Assembly: GCA_023664045.1 (NCBI GenBank)
Contig: JAMPGH010000001.1
Coordinates: 838,487 to 902,486 of the forward strand
Length of the DNA: 64,000 nt
DNA from: Alistipes senegalensis
GTDB lineage: Bacteria > Bacteroidota > Bacteroidia > Bacteroidales > Rikenellaceae
Direction: 5' to 3'
Shown: piece by piece, positions 44,824 through 53,866 of the stretch
How the letters are laid out: the number at the start of each line of letters is the position of its first letter
Numbering within the stretch: position 1 is the stretch's first letter
Made by a program: the position numbers and the translations under genes
Notes under the pieces: generated by a model
Database searches by the model: none
Seen by the model: the letters and a program-made list of their open reading frames with translations, nothing else
Told to the model about the DNA's origin: nothing

Positions 44824-47022
44824 ATGGAAGAGAAGAAGCTGTACAACGCAGTCCGTAAGATCATCACGCTGGCCGACGGCCGCCAGATCGAGATCGAAAC
44901 GGGCAAACTGGCCAAGCAGGCCGACGGCTCGGTCGTCGTCAAGATGGGCGACACGATGCTGCTCGGTACCGTCGTCGCGGCCAAAGACGCCAAACCCGAC
45001 ACCGATTTCATGCCTTTGCAGGTAGAATACAAGGAGAAATACGCCTCCTGCGGACGTTACCCCGGCGGTTTCATGAAGCGCGAGGGCAAAGCCAACGACG
45101 CGGAGGTGCTGACCGCCCGTCTGATCGACCGCGCGCTGCGCCCGCTGTTCCCTTCGGATTACCACGCCGAGGTCTACGTAACGGTCAACCTCATCTCGGC
45201 CGACAAGGACATCCAGCCCGATGCGCTGGCCGGTCTGGCCGCTTCGGCCGCGCTGGCCGTCTCGGACATTCCGTTCGGCGGCCCCATCTCGGAGGTGCGC
45301 GTCGTCCGCAAGAACGGCCAGTACGCCATCAACCCCGGATTCTCGGAGATGGCCGAATGCGACCTCGACATCATGGTCGGCGGTACGATCGACAACATCC
45401 TCATGGTCGAGGGCGAGATGAAGGAGGTCTCCGAGGAAGTGATGCTCGGGGCCATCAAGTTCGCGCACGAGGAGATCAAGAAACACTGCGCCGTGCAGAT
45501 CGAGCTCTCGAAGGAGCTGGGCAAGGACGTGAAACGCACCTACTGCCACGAGGTCAACGACGAGGAGCTGCGCCAGACCATCATCCGCGAGCTCTACGAC
45601 AAGGCCTACGCCATCGCCACGAGCGGCACCATGAAGCACGAGCGCAGCGACATGTTCGACGCGCTGGAGGCCGAGTTCGCCTCGCGCTACACGGAGGAGG
45701 AGCTCGTCGAGAAAGCTCCGCTGATCCACAAATACTTCCACGACGACGTGCAGAAGAAGGCCATGCGCAACATGATCCTCGACGAGGGCAAGCGCCTCGA
45801 CGGCCGCCGCACCGACGAGATCCGTCCGATCTGGTGCGAGGTGGGCTACCTGCCCGCCGCCCACGGCTCGGCGATCTTCACGCGCGGCGAAACGCAGTCG
45901 CTGACCACCGTAACGCTCGGCACGAAACTCGACGAGAAAGTCAAGGACGAAGTGCTCGTGCAGGGCACCGAGCAGTTCGTGCTGCACTACAACTTCCCGC
46001 CCTTCTCCACGGGCGAGGCCAAAGCGGCCCGCGGCCTGAGCCGCCGCGAGATCGGCCACGGCCACCTCGCATGGCGCGCCCTGAAGCCGATGATTCCGCT
46101 GGGCGAGGAGAATCCCTACGCCGTGCGCGTCGTGTCGGATATTCTGGAGTCGAACGGTTCGTCGTCGATGGCGACCGTCTGCGCCGGAACGCTGGCTCTG
46201 ATGGATGCGGGCGTGAAGCTCAAGAAACCCGTCTCGGGTATCGCGATGGGTCTGATCTCCGACTCGGCGAGCGGCAAGTGGGCCGTGCTGTCGGACATCC
46301 TCGGCGATGAGGACCACCTCGGCGACATGGACTTCAAGGTAACGGGTACGCGCGACGGCATCACCGCCACGCAGATGGACATCAAGGTCGACGGTCTCTC
46401 GTACGAAGTGCTGGCCGCCGCCCTCGAGCAGGCGCGCAAGGGCCGCATGCACATCCTCGACAAGATCACCGAGTGCATCGCCGAGCCGCGTGCCGAGTAC
46501 CGTCCGTTCGTACCGCGTATCGTCCAGATCACCATTCCGCAAGACATGATCGGCGCCGTGATCGGCCCGGGCGGCAAGGTGATTCAGGATATCCAGAAAA
46601 CCACCGGCACGACCATCACCATCACCGAGGACGACAACAAGGGTTATGTCGACATCTTCGGCGTGGACAAAGCCGCGCTGGACGGAGCGCTGGCCCGCAT
46701 CAAGGCGATCGTCGCCCAGCCCGAGGTAGGCGAAACCTACCACGGCAAGATCCGCTCGATCGTCGCTTTCGGCGCCTTCGTCGAGATCATGCCTGGCAAG
46801 GACGCCCTGCTCCACATCTCCGAAATCGACTACAAGCGTTTCGAGACGATGGACGAGACGGGTCTCAAGGAGGGCGACGAAATCGATGTCAAGCTCATCG
46901 GCGTCGACGCCAAGACGGGCAAGCTGAAACTCTCGCGCAAGGCCCTGCTTCCCAAGCCCGAAGGCTACGTGGAGCGCGAGCGCCGTCCCCGCCCCGAGCG
47001 CGGAGAGCGTCGCGACCGCTAA
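44824..47022 (+). CDS. pnp: Polyribonucleotide nucleotidyltransferase (PNPase)
   Basis: Phosphorolytic 3'-5' exoribonuclease of the RNA degradation machinery. 732 aa. Two RNase PH domains: the first with [13 protein letters not shown] and [11 protein letters not shown], the second with [20 protein letters not shown] and AMGLISD, and catalytic Asp residues in [14 protein letters not shown] domain near 560-620 ([16 protein letters not shown]) and S1 domain near 630-700 ([28 protein letters not shown]). The tail is Arg/Glu-rich. All domains are complete. Confidence 0.98.
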   Translation: MEEKKLYNAVRKIITLADGRQIEIETGKLAKQADGSVVVKMGDTMLLGTVVAAKDAKPDTDFMPLQVEYKEKYASCGRYPGGFMKREGKANDAEVLTARLIDRALRPLFPSDYHAEVYVTVNLISADKDIQPDALAGLAASAALAVSDIPFGGPISEVRVVRKNGQYAINPGFSEMAECDLDIMVGGTIDNILMVEGEMKEVSEEVMLGAIKFAHEEIKKHCAVQIELSKELGKDVKRTYCHEVNDEELRQTIIRELYDKAYAIATSGTMKHERSDMFDALEAEFASRYTEEELVEKAPLIHKYFHDDVQKKAMRNMILDEGKRLDGRRTDEIRPIWCEVGYLPAAHGSAIFTRGETQSLTTVTLGTKLDEKVKDEVLVQGTEQFVLHYNFPPFSTGEAKAARGLSRREIGHGHLAWRALKPMIPLGEENPYAVRVVSDILESNGSSSMATVCAGTLALMDAGVKLKKPVSGIAMGLISDSASGKWAVLSDILGDEDHLGDMDFKVTGTRDGITATQMDIKVDGLSYEVLAAALEQARKGRMHILDKITECIAEPRAEYRPFVPRIVQITIPQDMIGAVIGPGGKVIQDIQKTTGTTITITEDDNKGYVDIFGVDKAALDGALARIKAIVAQPEVGETYHGKIRSIVAFGAFVEIMPGKDALLHISEIDYKRFETMDETGLKEGDEIDVKLIGVDAKTGKLKLSRKALLPKPEGYVERERRPRPERGERRDR

Positions 47023-47091
47023 GGCAGAGTAACCCGGTGAAACAGACGGCGGTGCCGGCCGGAAAAAAACTCACAAATTCCGGTTCGAATA

Positions 47092-47123
47092 TTGCACAAT
47101 AGCCGAAAGTTTCCTACATTTGC
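47092..47123 (+). promoter_or_regulatory. Promoter of the OmpA/TPR lipoprotein gene
   Basis: TTG at 47092-47094, a 20-nt spacer and TACATTTGC at 47115-47123. It is followed by a leader of about 170 nt that is purine-rich and includes nine G at 47152-47160. Confidence 0.7.
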
Positions 47124-47299
47124 GCTGTTAGGCCGGGGCGGGCCGAAAGCCGGGGGGGGGCTGAAGGGAAGTCGAAGGGAGTCGGAGACGGACCGAAAGC
47201 GAGCCGACCCGGTGATCGGAAAGAACCGAAGCCCCGCCGCAACGGCGGAAACCGCAAACAAGCGAACAACAAAATAAACACATCAAATTTCGTATCGTT

Positions 47300-49030
47300 A
47301 TGAAGAACTTAATGAAATTGAGCATCGTGCTCGTAGCTGCCTCGCTGGCATTCTCGAGCTGCAACTGCTTCAAGAAGATGGCCCAGAACCGCGACGAGGT
47401 GAATCTGACCGTCAATCCGGAGATCCTGACGCTGAACAACGGCATCGTCGCCGCCGACATCAACGTTACCTTCCCCGCAGAGTATTTCAACAAGAAAGCC
47501 GTCATCAAGGTAACTCCCGTCATCGTATTCGAGGGCGGCGAAGTCGCCGGCACGCCCAAATACTATCAGGGTTCGAAGGTCGACGACAACTACACCGTAG
47601 TCGACAACACCGACGGCGGCTCCTTCACGCAGCATGTCGAGTTCCCCTACGATCCCCGCATGGACCAGTGCGCCCTGCAGCTGCGTGCCGAGATCAAGTG
47701 CCCGAGCGGTGCCTGCAAGGAGTTCACGCTCGTGAACCTCAACGACGGCGCCCTCCCCACGAAGGAGCAGGCCGAAGTACTGGCCGGCGATGACGCGGCC
47801 GCCAAAGCTGCGATCGCCGAAGAGTTCGGTCTGACGGTAGCCTACGGTCTGAACACGCTGCAGAAAGACCTCAAGTACGGCGACATCATGGAGCCGATGG
47901 CCAGCAACTACAAGCGTGTGATCACCGTAGTCGACAAGACCGATCTGCTCTACGCCATCAACTCGTCGGTCGTAACCAAGAAGAACGAGCGCAAAGCCGA
48001 TCTGGGCGACTTCAAGGACAACGTCGACAAGAACCTCCAGAACGACCGTGCTACGCAGAACATCGCCGTCAAGGGCTACGCTTCGCCCGACGGTCCCGAG
48101 AAGTTCAACGACAAACTTTCGAAAGCCCGCAGCGAATCGGGTAAGAAAGTCGTAGCCAAGCTCCTCAAGAAAACGGGTCTCGATGTCGACGCTGCCGCTT
48201 ACGGCGAAGACTGGGAAGGCTTCAAGGAGCTGGTCGAGAAGTCCGACATCAAGGACAAGAACCTGATTCTTCAGGTCCTGAGCCTCTACAACTCGCCCGC
48301 ACAGCGCGAGAGCGAAATCAAGAACATGTCGTCCGTATTCGACGAACTCAAGAGCGACATTCTCCCCGAGCTGCGCCGCTCGCAGATCGTCAACAGCACC
48401 GACATTCAGGGCAAGACCGACGCCGAGATCATGGCCGCCTACCGCAACGGCGATCGCCTGACCGCCGAGGAGTACCTCTACGCTGCCGAGACGCTGGCTA
48501 ACGGCGCTGCCGAGCAGGTTGCCATCCTGAGCGCCGCAGCCCGCAAGTACAACGACGCCCGCATCTACAACAACCTGGGTATCGCACAGACCAAAGCCGG
48601 TCAGAAAGCCGAGGCTCTGAAGTCGTTCGAGAAAGCCGCCAAACTCGACTCCTCGAAAGACCTCAACAAGAACCTCCTGCTGGCCAACCTTGCTAACGGC
48701 AACACCGCCGAAGCCAAGAAGTACGCTCAGTCGGCCGACGCCGAGGCCAAAGCCGCTATGGCTGCCGCTCAGGGCGACTACAAAGCTGCCGCCAACACGC
48801 TGGAGGGCTACAACGCAGCCGTAGCCTGCGTCATGAACAACGACCTGCCCGCAGCCAAGAAAGCCATCGCTAAGGACAACTCGGCAGATGCCGACTACCT
48901 GCGCGCCGTCATCGCAGCCAAAGAAGGCGACCTGAACACCGCCAATGCCCAGCTCAAGAGCGCCGTTTCCAAGAACCCCGCGCTGGCTGAAAAAGCTGCC
49001 AAAGACGTAAACCTCAAGGCACTGCGCTAA
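47300..49030 (+). CDS. OmpA-like/TPR outer-membrane lipoprotein
   Basis: 576 aa. The lipobox is LAFSSC (C21). An N-terminal beta-rich domain (about 30-135) is followed by an OmpA-like peptidoglycan-binding core: VKGYASPDGPEKFNDKLSKARSESGKKV near 255-285. TPR-type helices (NNLGIAQTKAGQKAEALKSFEKAAKL) and an Ala/Lys-rich tail complete it. Codon choice (frequent GCT, GTA and AAG among neighbours that prefer GCC/GTC) suggests high expression. It probably links the outer membrane to the wall. No specific name is recognised. Confidence 0.8.
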   Translation: MKNLMKLSIVLVAASLAFSSCNCFKKMAQNRDEVNLTVNPEILTLNNGIVAADINVTFPAEYFNKKAVIKVTPVIVFEGGEVAGTPKYYQGSKVDDNYTVVDNTDGGSFTQHVEFPYDPRMDQCALQLRAEIKCPSGACKEFTLVNLNDGALPTKEQAEVLAGDDAAAKAAIAEEFGLTVAYGLNTLQKDLKYGDIMEPMASNYKRVITVVDKTDLLYAINSSVVTKKNERKADLGDFKDNVDKNLQNDRATQNIAVKGYASPDGPEKFNDKLSKARSESGKKVVAKLLKKTGLDVDAAAYGEDWEGFKELVEKSDIKDKNLILQVLSLYNSPAQRESEIKNMSSVFDELKSDILPELRRSQIVNSTDIQGKTDAEIMAAYRNGDRLTAEEYLYAAETLANGAAEQVAILSAAARKYNDARIYNNLGIAQTKAGQKAEALKSFEKAAKLDSSKDLNKNLLLANLANGNTAEAKKYAQSADAEAKAAMAAAQGDYKAAANTLEGYNAAVACVMNNDLPAAKKAIAKDNSADADYLRAVIAAKEGDLNTANAQLKSAVSKNPALAEKAAKDVNLKALR

Positions 49031-49054
49031 TCTCGAGGTTCCTGCGAGGGGCCG

Positions 49055-49180
49055 CTGGAAGGGGGATCGCTTAGAAAGAGATTACTGGAAAGGGATCGCT
49101 TGGAAGGGGATTACTGGAAAAGGATCGCCGGAAGGGAGATCGCTTGGAAAGAGATTACTGGAAAAGGATCGCCGGAAAGG
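49055..49180. repeat. Tandem G/A-rich repeats downstream of the lipoprotein gene
   Basis: Four units start CTGGAA and share GGATCGCTTGGAAAGAGATTA-like content: 49055-49084, 49085-49113, 49114-49157 (with an internal duplication) and 49158-49180. They are noncoding. Confidence 0.75.
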
Positions 49181-49309
49181 GCCGCAGAAAAAACTCGCAG
49201 AGAGACCGCAGAGAAAAGCAACCGAAAAGGAAAGCTGCTGGAGAAACCGGATCGCGGGAAGTGAGATGAAAATCCGGAACTCGCGCGAAACGGAACTCCG
49301 GTAAAGAAA

Positions 49310-49342
49310 GGGGAAGGGCAACGCAAGCCCTCCCCCTTTTTT
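49310..49342 (+). terminator. Terminator of the OmpA/TPR lipoprotein transcript
   Basis: GGGGAAGGGC / GCCCTCCCC with a short loop, then TTTTTT. It lies 280 bp past the stop codon, so the repeats above would sit in a long 3' UTR. Confidence 0.75.
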
Positions 49343-49557
49343 ATGCCCATGCCGCACCGAGAACCTCACCTATATAGAGAACCGCACCTATATATAAGAC
49401 GCATCGCCGCCCTGCCGAAACGACCCTCCGTTCCGAAACCCGTCGCCCCGCCGAAACCTGCCGCCCCGTCCCGAAAATATTTTTTGCAACGAGGCCCCTT
49501 TTTTGCAACGCCTCAAGAAAAATTCATCCCGACGATCCCACGAAATGAAATTTTTCC
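49343..49557. other. Intergenic stretch before deoC
   Basis: No gene. Two short direct repeats are seen: CACCTATATA (twice near 49366-49395) and TTTTTTGCAACG (twice near 49484-49510). Confidence 0.5.
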
Positions 49558-49565
49558 TATTTTTG
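49558..49565 (+). promoter_or_regulatory. -7 box of deoC
   Basis: TATTTTTG, 16 nt before the deoC ATG. Confidence 0.6.
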
Positions 49566-49581
49566 TAAAAACAACCTACCT

Positions 49582-50460
49582 ATGGAGTACGCAAACCACC
49601 TCAGCGAATATGCCCCCGCATGGAGTGCGGCCGAAGTCGACGAACGGGTAGCCCGCCTGCGCGAAGCCGCCCGCCGCAACCACAACACCGAAGTCTATAA
49701 ATTCTGCTACTCGGCCATCGACCTCACGACCCTGTCGTGCAACGACTCCGTAACCTCCGTAACCGCTTTCGCCCGCAAAGCGGCCGAATTCTACGGCAAA
49801 TATCCTCATATTCCCAACGTAGCCTCGATCTGCGTATACCCCTCGTTCGTGGAGACCGTAGGACTGGCCGTCGACGGCACGCCCATGCGCATCACCTCCG
49901 TGGCCGGAGGATTCCCGGCCGCCCAGACTTTCCTGGAAGTCAAAGTTCTGGAAGTCGCTATGGCCATCGAAAACGGAGCCGACGAAGTGGACATCGTCCT
50001 CAACGTAGGCCGCATGCTCACGGGCGAATACGACGAAGCGGCCAACGAAGTGGAGGTCATCCGCTCCGAAATGGACCGCGACGTAGTGCTGAAAGTCATC
50101 ATCGAGTCGGGAGCTTTGAAAACCCCCGAACTCATCCGCAAAGCCTCGCTGCTGTCGATGCTGGCCGGTGCCGACTTCATCAAGACCTCGACGGGCAAGA
50201 TCGACGTGGCTGCCACGCCCGAAGCGGCGCTGGTGATGTGCGAAGCGATCCGCGACTACCACGCCAAGACGGGCCGCAAGGTGGGATTCAAAGCTGCCGG
50301 CGGAGTCCGCACGGCCGAAGATGCCGCCCTCTACTACACCATCGTCGAAGAGACGCTGGGCAAAGAATGGCTCACGACCGACCTCTTCCGCATCGGAGCC
50401 TCGTCGGCTGCCAACAACATCCTTTCGGCTATCGAAGGCCACGAAATCAAGTACTATTAA
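49582..50460 (+). CDS. deoC: Deoxyribose-phosphate aldolase
   Basis: Cleaves 2-deoxyribose-5-phosphate to acetaldehyde and glyceraldehyde-3-phosphate in deoxynucleoside salvage. 292 aa, longer than many 220-260-aa relatives because of an N-terminal extension typical of the long form. The Schiff-base lysine is K201 in DFIKTSTGK. VLKVIIESG supplies the second active-site Lys, and GFKAAGGVRTAEDA the phosphate-binding loop. It is monocistronic. Confidence 0.96.
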   Translation: MEYANHLSEYAPAWSAAEVDERVARLREAARRNHNTEVYKFCYSAIDLTTLSCNDSVTSVTAFARKAAEFYGKYPHIPNVASICVYPSFVETVGLAVDGTPMRITSVAGGFPAAQTFLEVKVLEVAMAIENGADEVDIVLNVGRMLTGEYDEAANEVEVIRSEMDRDVVLKVIIESGALKTPELIRKASLLSMLAGADFIKTSTGKIDVAATPEAALVMCEAIRDYHAKTGRKVGFKAAGGVRTAEDAALYYTIVEETLGKEWLTTDLFRIGASSAANNILSAIEGHEIKYY

Positions 50461-50690
50461 CCGGCCTGCGGAAAAAATCCGCAACCCTCTTACGCGCTTC
50501 CCGGAAGACTTTCGGGAAGCGTTCGCTTTTTGGAATCCGCCCGTCGGGCCCGCCCCTCCGGCAGCACCCCCGCCCGCGCCTTCCCCAACTTCCCGAGCCC
50601 GCTGCAGCGACCCCGGACGAGACGACGGAACGCAGCTGCCAAAAATATTTTTCGCTTCCGGACGTCTACCGAAGTAGAAACCTATCGAAG

Positions 50691-51101
50691 ATGAAAAACA
50701 CCGAAATTCTCCTCGACGCCGACCGCTGCTCCGGCTGCGGCCGTTGTATCGACGCCTGCCGCCGGGGCGTGCTGCAACTCTCCGCCGCCGAGACGGGCAG
50801 CCGGGTCGTCCAAGTCGCCGCCGCGGAGCGCTGCGCCGCATGCCGGGCCTGCGAACGCACCTGCCCCCGACAAGCGATCGTCATCCGCAAAACCGCGGGG
50901 CGCAAACCCGATCCGAAACGCATGCTGCAAGGCGTGCTGCCGATCCTCCTGGCCCTCGCGCTCACCCTGCCGCGCTCACTCGAACCCGCAGCATGGCATG
51001 CCGTCGACTACTGGAAGATGTTCGGGCTCTTCGTCCTCTTCCACATCCTCTTCTGCCATACCCGAATTCCGAAAATCCTGAAAAAACACGACGAACAATG
51101 A
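50691..51101 (+). CDS. Membrane-anchored 2x[4Fe-4S] ferredoxin-like protein
   Basis: 136 aa. Two cluster motifs at the N-terminus: C13-x2-C16-x2-C19-x3-C23 and C48-x2-C51-x2-C54-x3-C58. Each is a complete [4Fe-4S] CX2CX2CX3C set, though only the second is followed by Pro. Two hydrophobic segments follow (about 79-93 and 107-122). The second reads YWKMFGLFVLFHILFCH and closely matches a motif in the next gene's product. Its TGA overlaps the ATG of the next gene. It is probably a membrane electron-transfer or redox-sensing unit tied to the ECF sigma factor; the function is inferred. Confidence 0.75.
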   Translation: MKNTEILLDADRCSGCGRCIDACRRGVLQLSAAETGSRVVQVAAAERCAACRACERTCPRQAIVIRKTAGRKPDPKRMLQGVLPILLALALTLPRSLEPAAWHAVDYWKMFGLFVLFHILFCHTRIPKILKKHDEQ

Positions 51102-51424
51102 AACGCACACCGAAATTCATCCTCCGCATCGTCGGAGGCATCGCCCTGCTGGCCGCGGCCGTAGGTGCCGCCATGTGGCTGTGGAACGCCCTCCTGCCCG
51201 AGCTCTTCGGCTGGAAAACCATCGGTTATTGGCAGATGCTGGGACTGCTCGTGCTCTTCCACCTCTTCTTCGGCCACCTCGGCCACCCCTCCGCATGGGA
51301 CACGCGGCGCCACCTCCACGAACGCCTGCACGGCATGTCGCCCGAACAGCGCCGGGAGTTCATCCGCCGCCGCATGCGCTCGCTCTGCGAAGAAAGACGA
51401 AACGATGGAGCCTCCGAAGAATAA
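51098..51424 (+). CDS. Small membrane protein of the ECF operon
   Basis: 108 aa. TM helix 1 (about 10-33), then GWKTIGYWQMLGLLVLFHLFFGH (44-60 being the shared motif) as TM helix 2, then a His/Arg-rich, charged cytoplasmic-type tail with MSPEQRREFIRRRM. Small proteins with a YWQxLGLLxL helix next to sigma-70 genes are widespread; their role is not defined. The ATG overlaps the upstream stop and the 3' end overlaps the sigma gene by 20 nt. Confidence 0.75.
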   Translation: MKRTPKFILRIVGGIALLAAAVGAAMWLWNALLPELFGWKTIGYWQMLGLLVLFHLFFGHLGHPSAWDTRRHLHERLHGMSPEQRREFIRRRMRSLCEERRNDGASEE

Positions 51425-51959
51425 CGCGGCCGACGTCTTCGAGAAATACCGCCACCGGCTGGGCGCCTTCATCGCGCGCCGGGTACCCTCGCAGGAGGAG
51501 GCCGAAGATATTCTGCAGGATGTTTTTCTGCGCTTCGTGCAGACCGATGCGATCAACCCCGTCTCGCAGGTCGCGGCATGGCTCTTCCGCGCGGCCCGCA
51601 ACCGCATCGTCGACCGCCGGCGCAAGCACCGCGAGCAACCGCTGCCGACGCTCCGCCACGAGGGCGACGAAGCGGGAATGGTGGATGAAATCACGGCGCT
51701 GCTGGCCGACGACTGCTCGTCGCCCGAGATGGAATATCTGCGCCGACTGGTGTGGGAGGAGGTCGCAAAGGCGCTCGACGAGCTGCCGGAGCCGCAGCGC
51801 GAGGTCTTCTGTCTGACCGAAATCGAGGGATTCTCGTTCCGCGAACTGGCCGACGATACGGGCATCCCCGTCGCCACGCTGCTCTCGCGCAAGCACTACG
51901 CCGTCAAGCACCTGCGCCGCCGGCTCGCCGACCTCTACGAAGCGCTGCTCAGAGAGTAG
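51405..51959 (+). CDS. ECF-type RNA polymerase sigma factor
   Basis: 184 aa. Region 2: AEDILQDVFLRFVQTD and VAAWLFRAARNRIVDRRRK (-10/-7 recognition helix). Region 4: LPEPQREVFCLTEIEGFSFRELADDTGIPVATLLSRKHYAVKHLRR. No classical anti-sigma factor is encoded nearby. The two small membrane proteins upstream overlap it and are the obvious candidates for control. The 3' end overlaps the convergent small membrane gene by 11 nt. Confidence 0.92.
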   Translation: MEPPKNNAADVFEKYRHRLGAFIARRVPSQEEAEDILQDVFLRFVQTDAINPVSQVAAWLFRAARNRIVDRRRKHREQPLPTLRHEGDEAGMVDEITALLADDCSSPEMEYLRRLVWEEVAKALDELPEPQREVFCLTEIEGFSFRELADDTGIPVATLLSRKHYAVKHLRRRLADLYEALLRE

Positions 51960-52239
51960 CGTCCTCCTGAAAGAGGTCGGAGGGGAGCTCGTCGTCGTCC
52001 TCGAAATACTCGTCCGGCGAGGTGATCCCGGACGAGGTTCCGGCGTCGGCGTCGGCCGCCCCGTCGAACGGAACAACCTCCGCTTCCGGCTCCTGCGCAG
52101 GGCGCGAATCGGCCGACCGGGGCGCGAGGGCACCCTCCTGGGCGAGCAGCGAACGGTAGCGGTCGCGCCCCAGAATCGCGAAGACGATCACCCCGAGCGT
52201 CGCCGCAGCGAAAAGCATTCCTATCAACTTCTTAATCAT
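51949..52239 (-). CDS. Small membrane protein with acidic tail
   Basis: 96 aa. One N-terminal TM helix (LIGMLFAAATLGVIVFAIL), a basic stop, and an acidic, Pro/Ala-rich tail (PDEYFEDDDELPSD). No known domain. It overlaps the S41 protease 3' end by 8 nt and is probably translated with it, so it may be a protease accessory or substrate; that is a guess. Confidence 0.6.
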   Translation of the reverse strand: MIKKLIGMLFAAATLGVIVFAILGRDRYRSLLAQEGALAPRSADSRPAQEPEAEVVPFDGAADADAGTSSGITSPDEYFEDDDELPSDLFQEDATL

Positions 52240-53863
52240 CCTGCTGCGTATCGTTTAATAGTTCGATGGCCCGCACGATCGTGGGGTCCACCGGGTAGAT
52301 GTTGGCATAGAAACCCGTATCTTCCAGCTTCGTATTGCGGCCGATGTAGGCCCTCAGCTGCGCTTCGATCAGGCGCCGCGAGCGCGCGATATCGGCGCGA
52401 CGCGGCGCCACGCCCTTGCGGGCGGCATAGCGGATGAAATCTTCCACCAGCCGCTTGTCGCCGTCCAACAGCGCCTGCAGCTCTTCGACGGTTTCGACCG
52501 CATCGAGGGCCTCGCGATGCCGGTCGGCATACTCGATCGTATAGCGATAGAGGATGTTGCGGCCCGCCACCTCCACGAAATAGGGCGTGATGTCGGTCGT
52601 GTCGGCCGGAATGAAGATGTCGGGCATGATGCCGCCCCCGCCGTAGACTTTCTTGCCTCCGGGCGTCGTGAACTGGAGCGAATCGGCGAATCGGATGCTG
52701 TCGGCCAAGAAGAACTCGTTGTTGCGGTAGCGGTTCCACAGATCCTCCTCGTAGCTCTCGTCGTCGCCCGCGGTATAGGGTTTCTGGATCGAGCGGCCCG
52801 TGGGCGTATAGTAGCGCGCCGTGGTAAGACGCAGGGCCGAGCCGTCCATGAAAGGTATCTGCTTCTGCACCAATCCCTTGCCGAACGAGCGACGTCCGAT
52901 GATCGTGCCGCGGTCGTTGTCCTGCAGGGCGCCGGCAAGAATCTCGCTCGACGAGGCGCTGCCCTCGTCGATGAGCACCGCGACCTCCATCTCCTGCGCC
53001 GAGCCCGTACCGTCGGCATATTCGCGCAGCTGCCGTTTGTCGCGATCTTCGGTATAGACGATCAGCTGTCCCTCGTGCAGGAACTGGTTGGCCACGGCGA
53101 TCGCCTGATCGAGGAAACCGCCGGCATTGCCGCGCAGGTCGAAGATCAGCCGGTCGACTCCCTCGGCCCTCAGGCGGGCGAGCGCCCGCGCGAACTCCAG
53201 CGACGTGGTCCTCGCGAACTGCCCCAGCTTGATATAGCCCGTGGTGCCGCTGATGCGGAACGCCGATTCGATGCTCCGGATCGGTATCGCCCCGCGCACG
53301 ACCTCCGTATGCACCAGCTCGGGAATGCCCTGCCGCTCCAGCCCCAGACGGACGGTCGTGCCGCGGGGACCGCGCAGGCGCTTGACGATGCGGTTCTGCG
53401 GGATCTTGCACCCGGCCACCAGCGAATCGTCGATCTCGATGATCCGGTCTCCGGCCCGGATGCCGGCCTTGTCGCTCGGGCCGTTGGCGATGACGTTGAG
53501 CACGATGACCGTGTCGGTAGCCATGTTGAAGACCACGCCGATGCCGTCGAACTCCCCTTCGAGGGGTTCGTTCATGGCGGCCATTTCATCCGCCGGAATA
53601 TAGACCGAGTGGGGATCCAGCTCGCGCACCAGCAGCGGAATGACCTGCTCGGCGAGCGAATCCGTCGACACGGGGTCGACATACTGGTTTTCGATCAGCG
53701 AAAGGGTCTGCGTAAGTTTGTTGTCGAAAGAGACCGCGGGCTGGCGGAACAGCGGCGGCACGGCCGTATTGCGGCCCACGTAGAGACCGAACGCCGCACC
53801 GGCGGCGACCCCTGCGGCCAGCAGGAGCGGAAAAAGCACCGTTCGTCGGGAGTTGTCGTACAT
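52232..53863 (-). CDS. S41 C-terminal processing protease (CtpA/Prc-like)
   Basis: 543 aa periplasmic Ser/Lys protease. An N-terminal TM anchor (about 9-29), a PDZ domain (about 103-190; GIGVVFN, NGPSDKAGIRAGDRIIEID), then the S41 core FDLRGNAGGFLDQAI with catalytic S304 in EGSASSSEI and K329 in RSFGKGLVQ, exactly 25 residues apart as in Prc. GGGGIMPDIFIP and an extra C-terminal helical region complete it. It trims exported or envelope proteins from the C-terminus. It lies just downstream of the DUF3078 gene. Confidence 0.94.
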   Translation of the reverse strand: MYDNSRRTVLFPLLLAAGVAAGAAFGLYVGRNTAVPPLFRQPAVSFDNKLTQTLSLIENQYVDPVSTDSLAEQVIPLLVRELDPHSVYIPADEMAAMNEPLEGEFDGIGVVFNMATDTVIVLNVIANGPSDKAGIRAGDRIIEIDDSLVAGCKIPQNRIVKRLRGPRGTTVRLGLERQGIPELVHTEVVRGAIPIRSIESAFRISGTTGYIKLGQFARTTSLEFARALARLRAEGVDRLIFDLRGNAGGFLDQAIAVANQFLHEGQLIVYTEDRDKRQLREYADGTGSAQEMEVAVLIDEGSASSSEILAGALQDNDRGTIIGRRSFGKGLVQKQIPFMDGSALRLTTARYYTPTGRSIQKPYTAGDDESYEEDLWNRYRNNEFFLADSIRFADSLQFTTPGGKKVYGGGGIMPDIFIPADTTDITPYFVEVAGRNILYRYTIEYADRHREALDAVETVEELQALLDGDKRLVEDFIRYAARKGVAPRRADIARSRRLIEAQLRAYIGRNTKLEDTGFYANIYPVDPTIVRAIELLNDTQQDD

Positions 53864-53866
53864 CGG

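Noticed and set aside
49055..49180. Possible CRISPR array
   Set aside because: Units are contiguous and degenerate with no unique spacers of constant length, and no cas genes are in the window.
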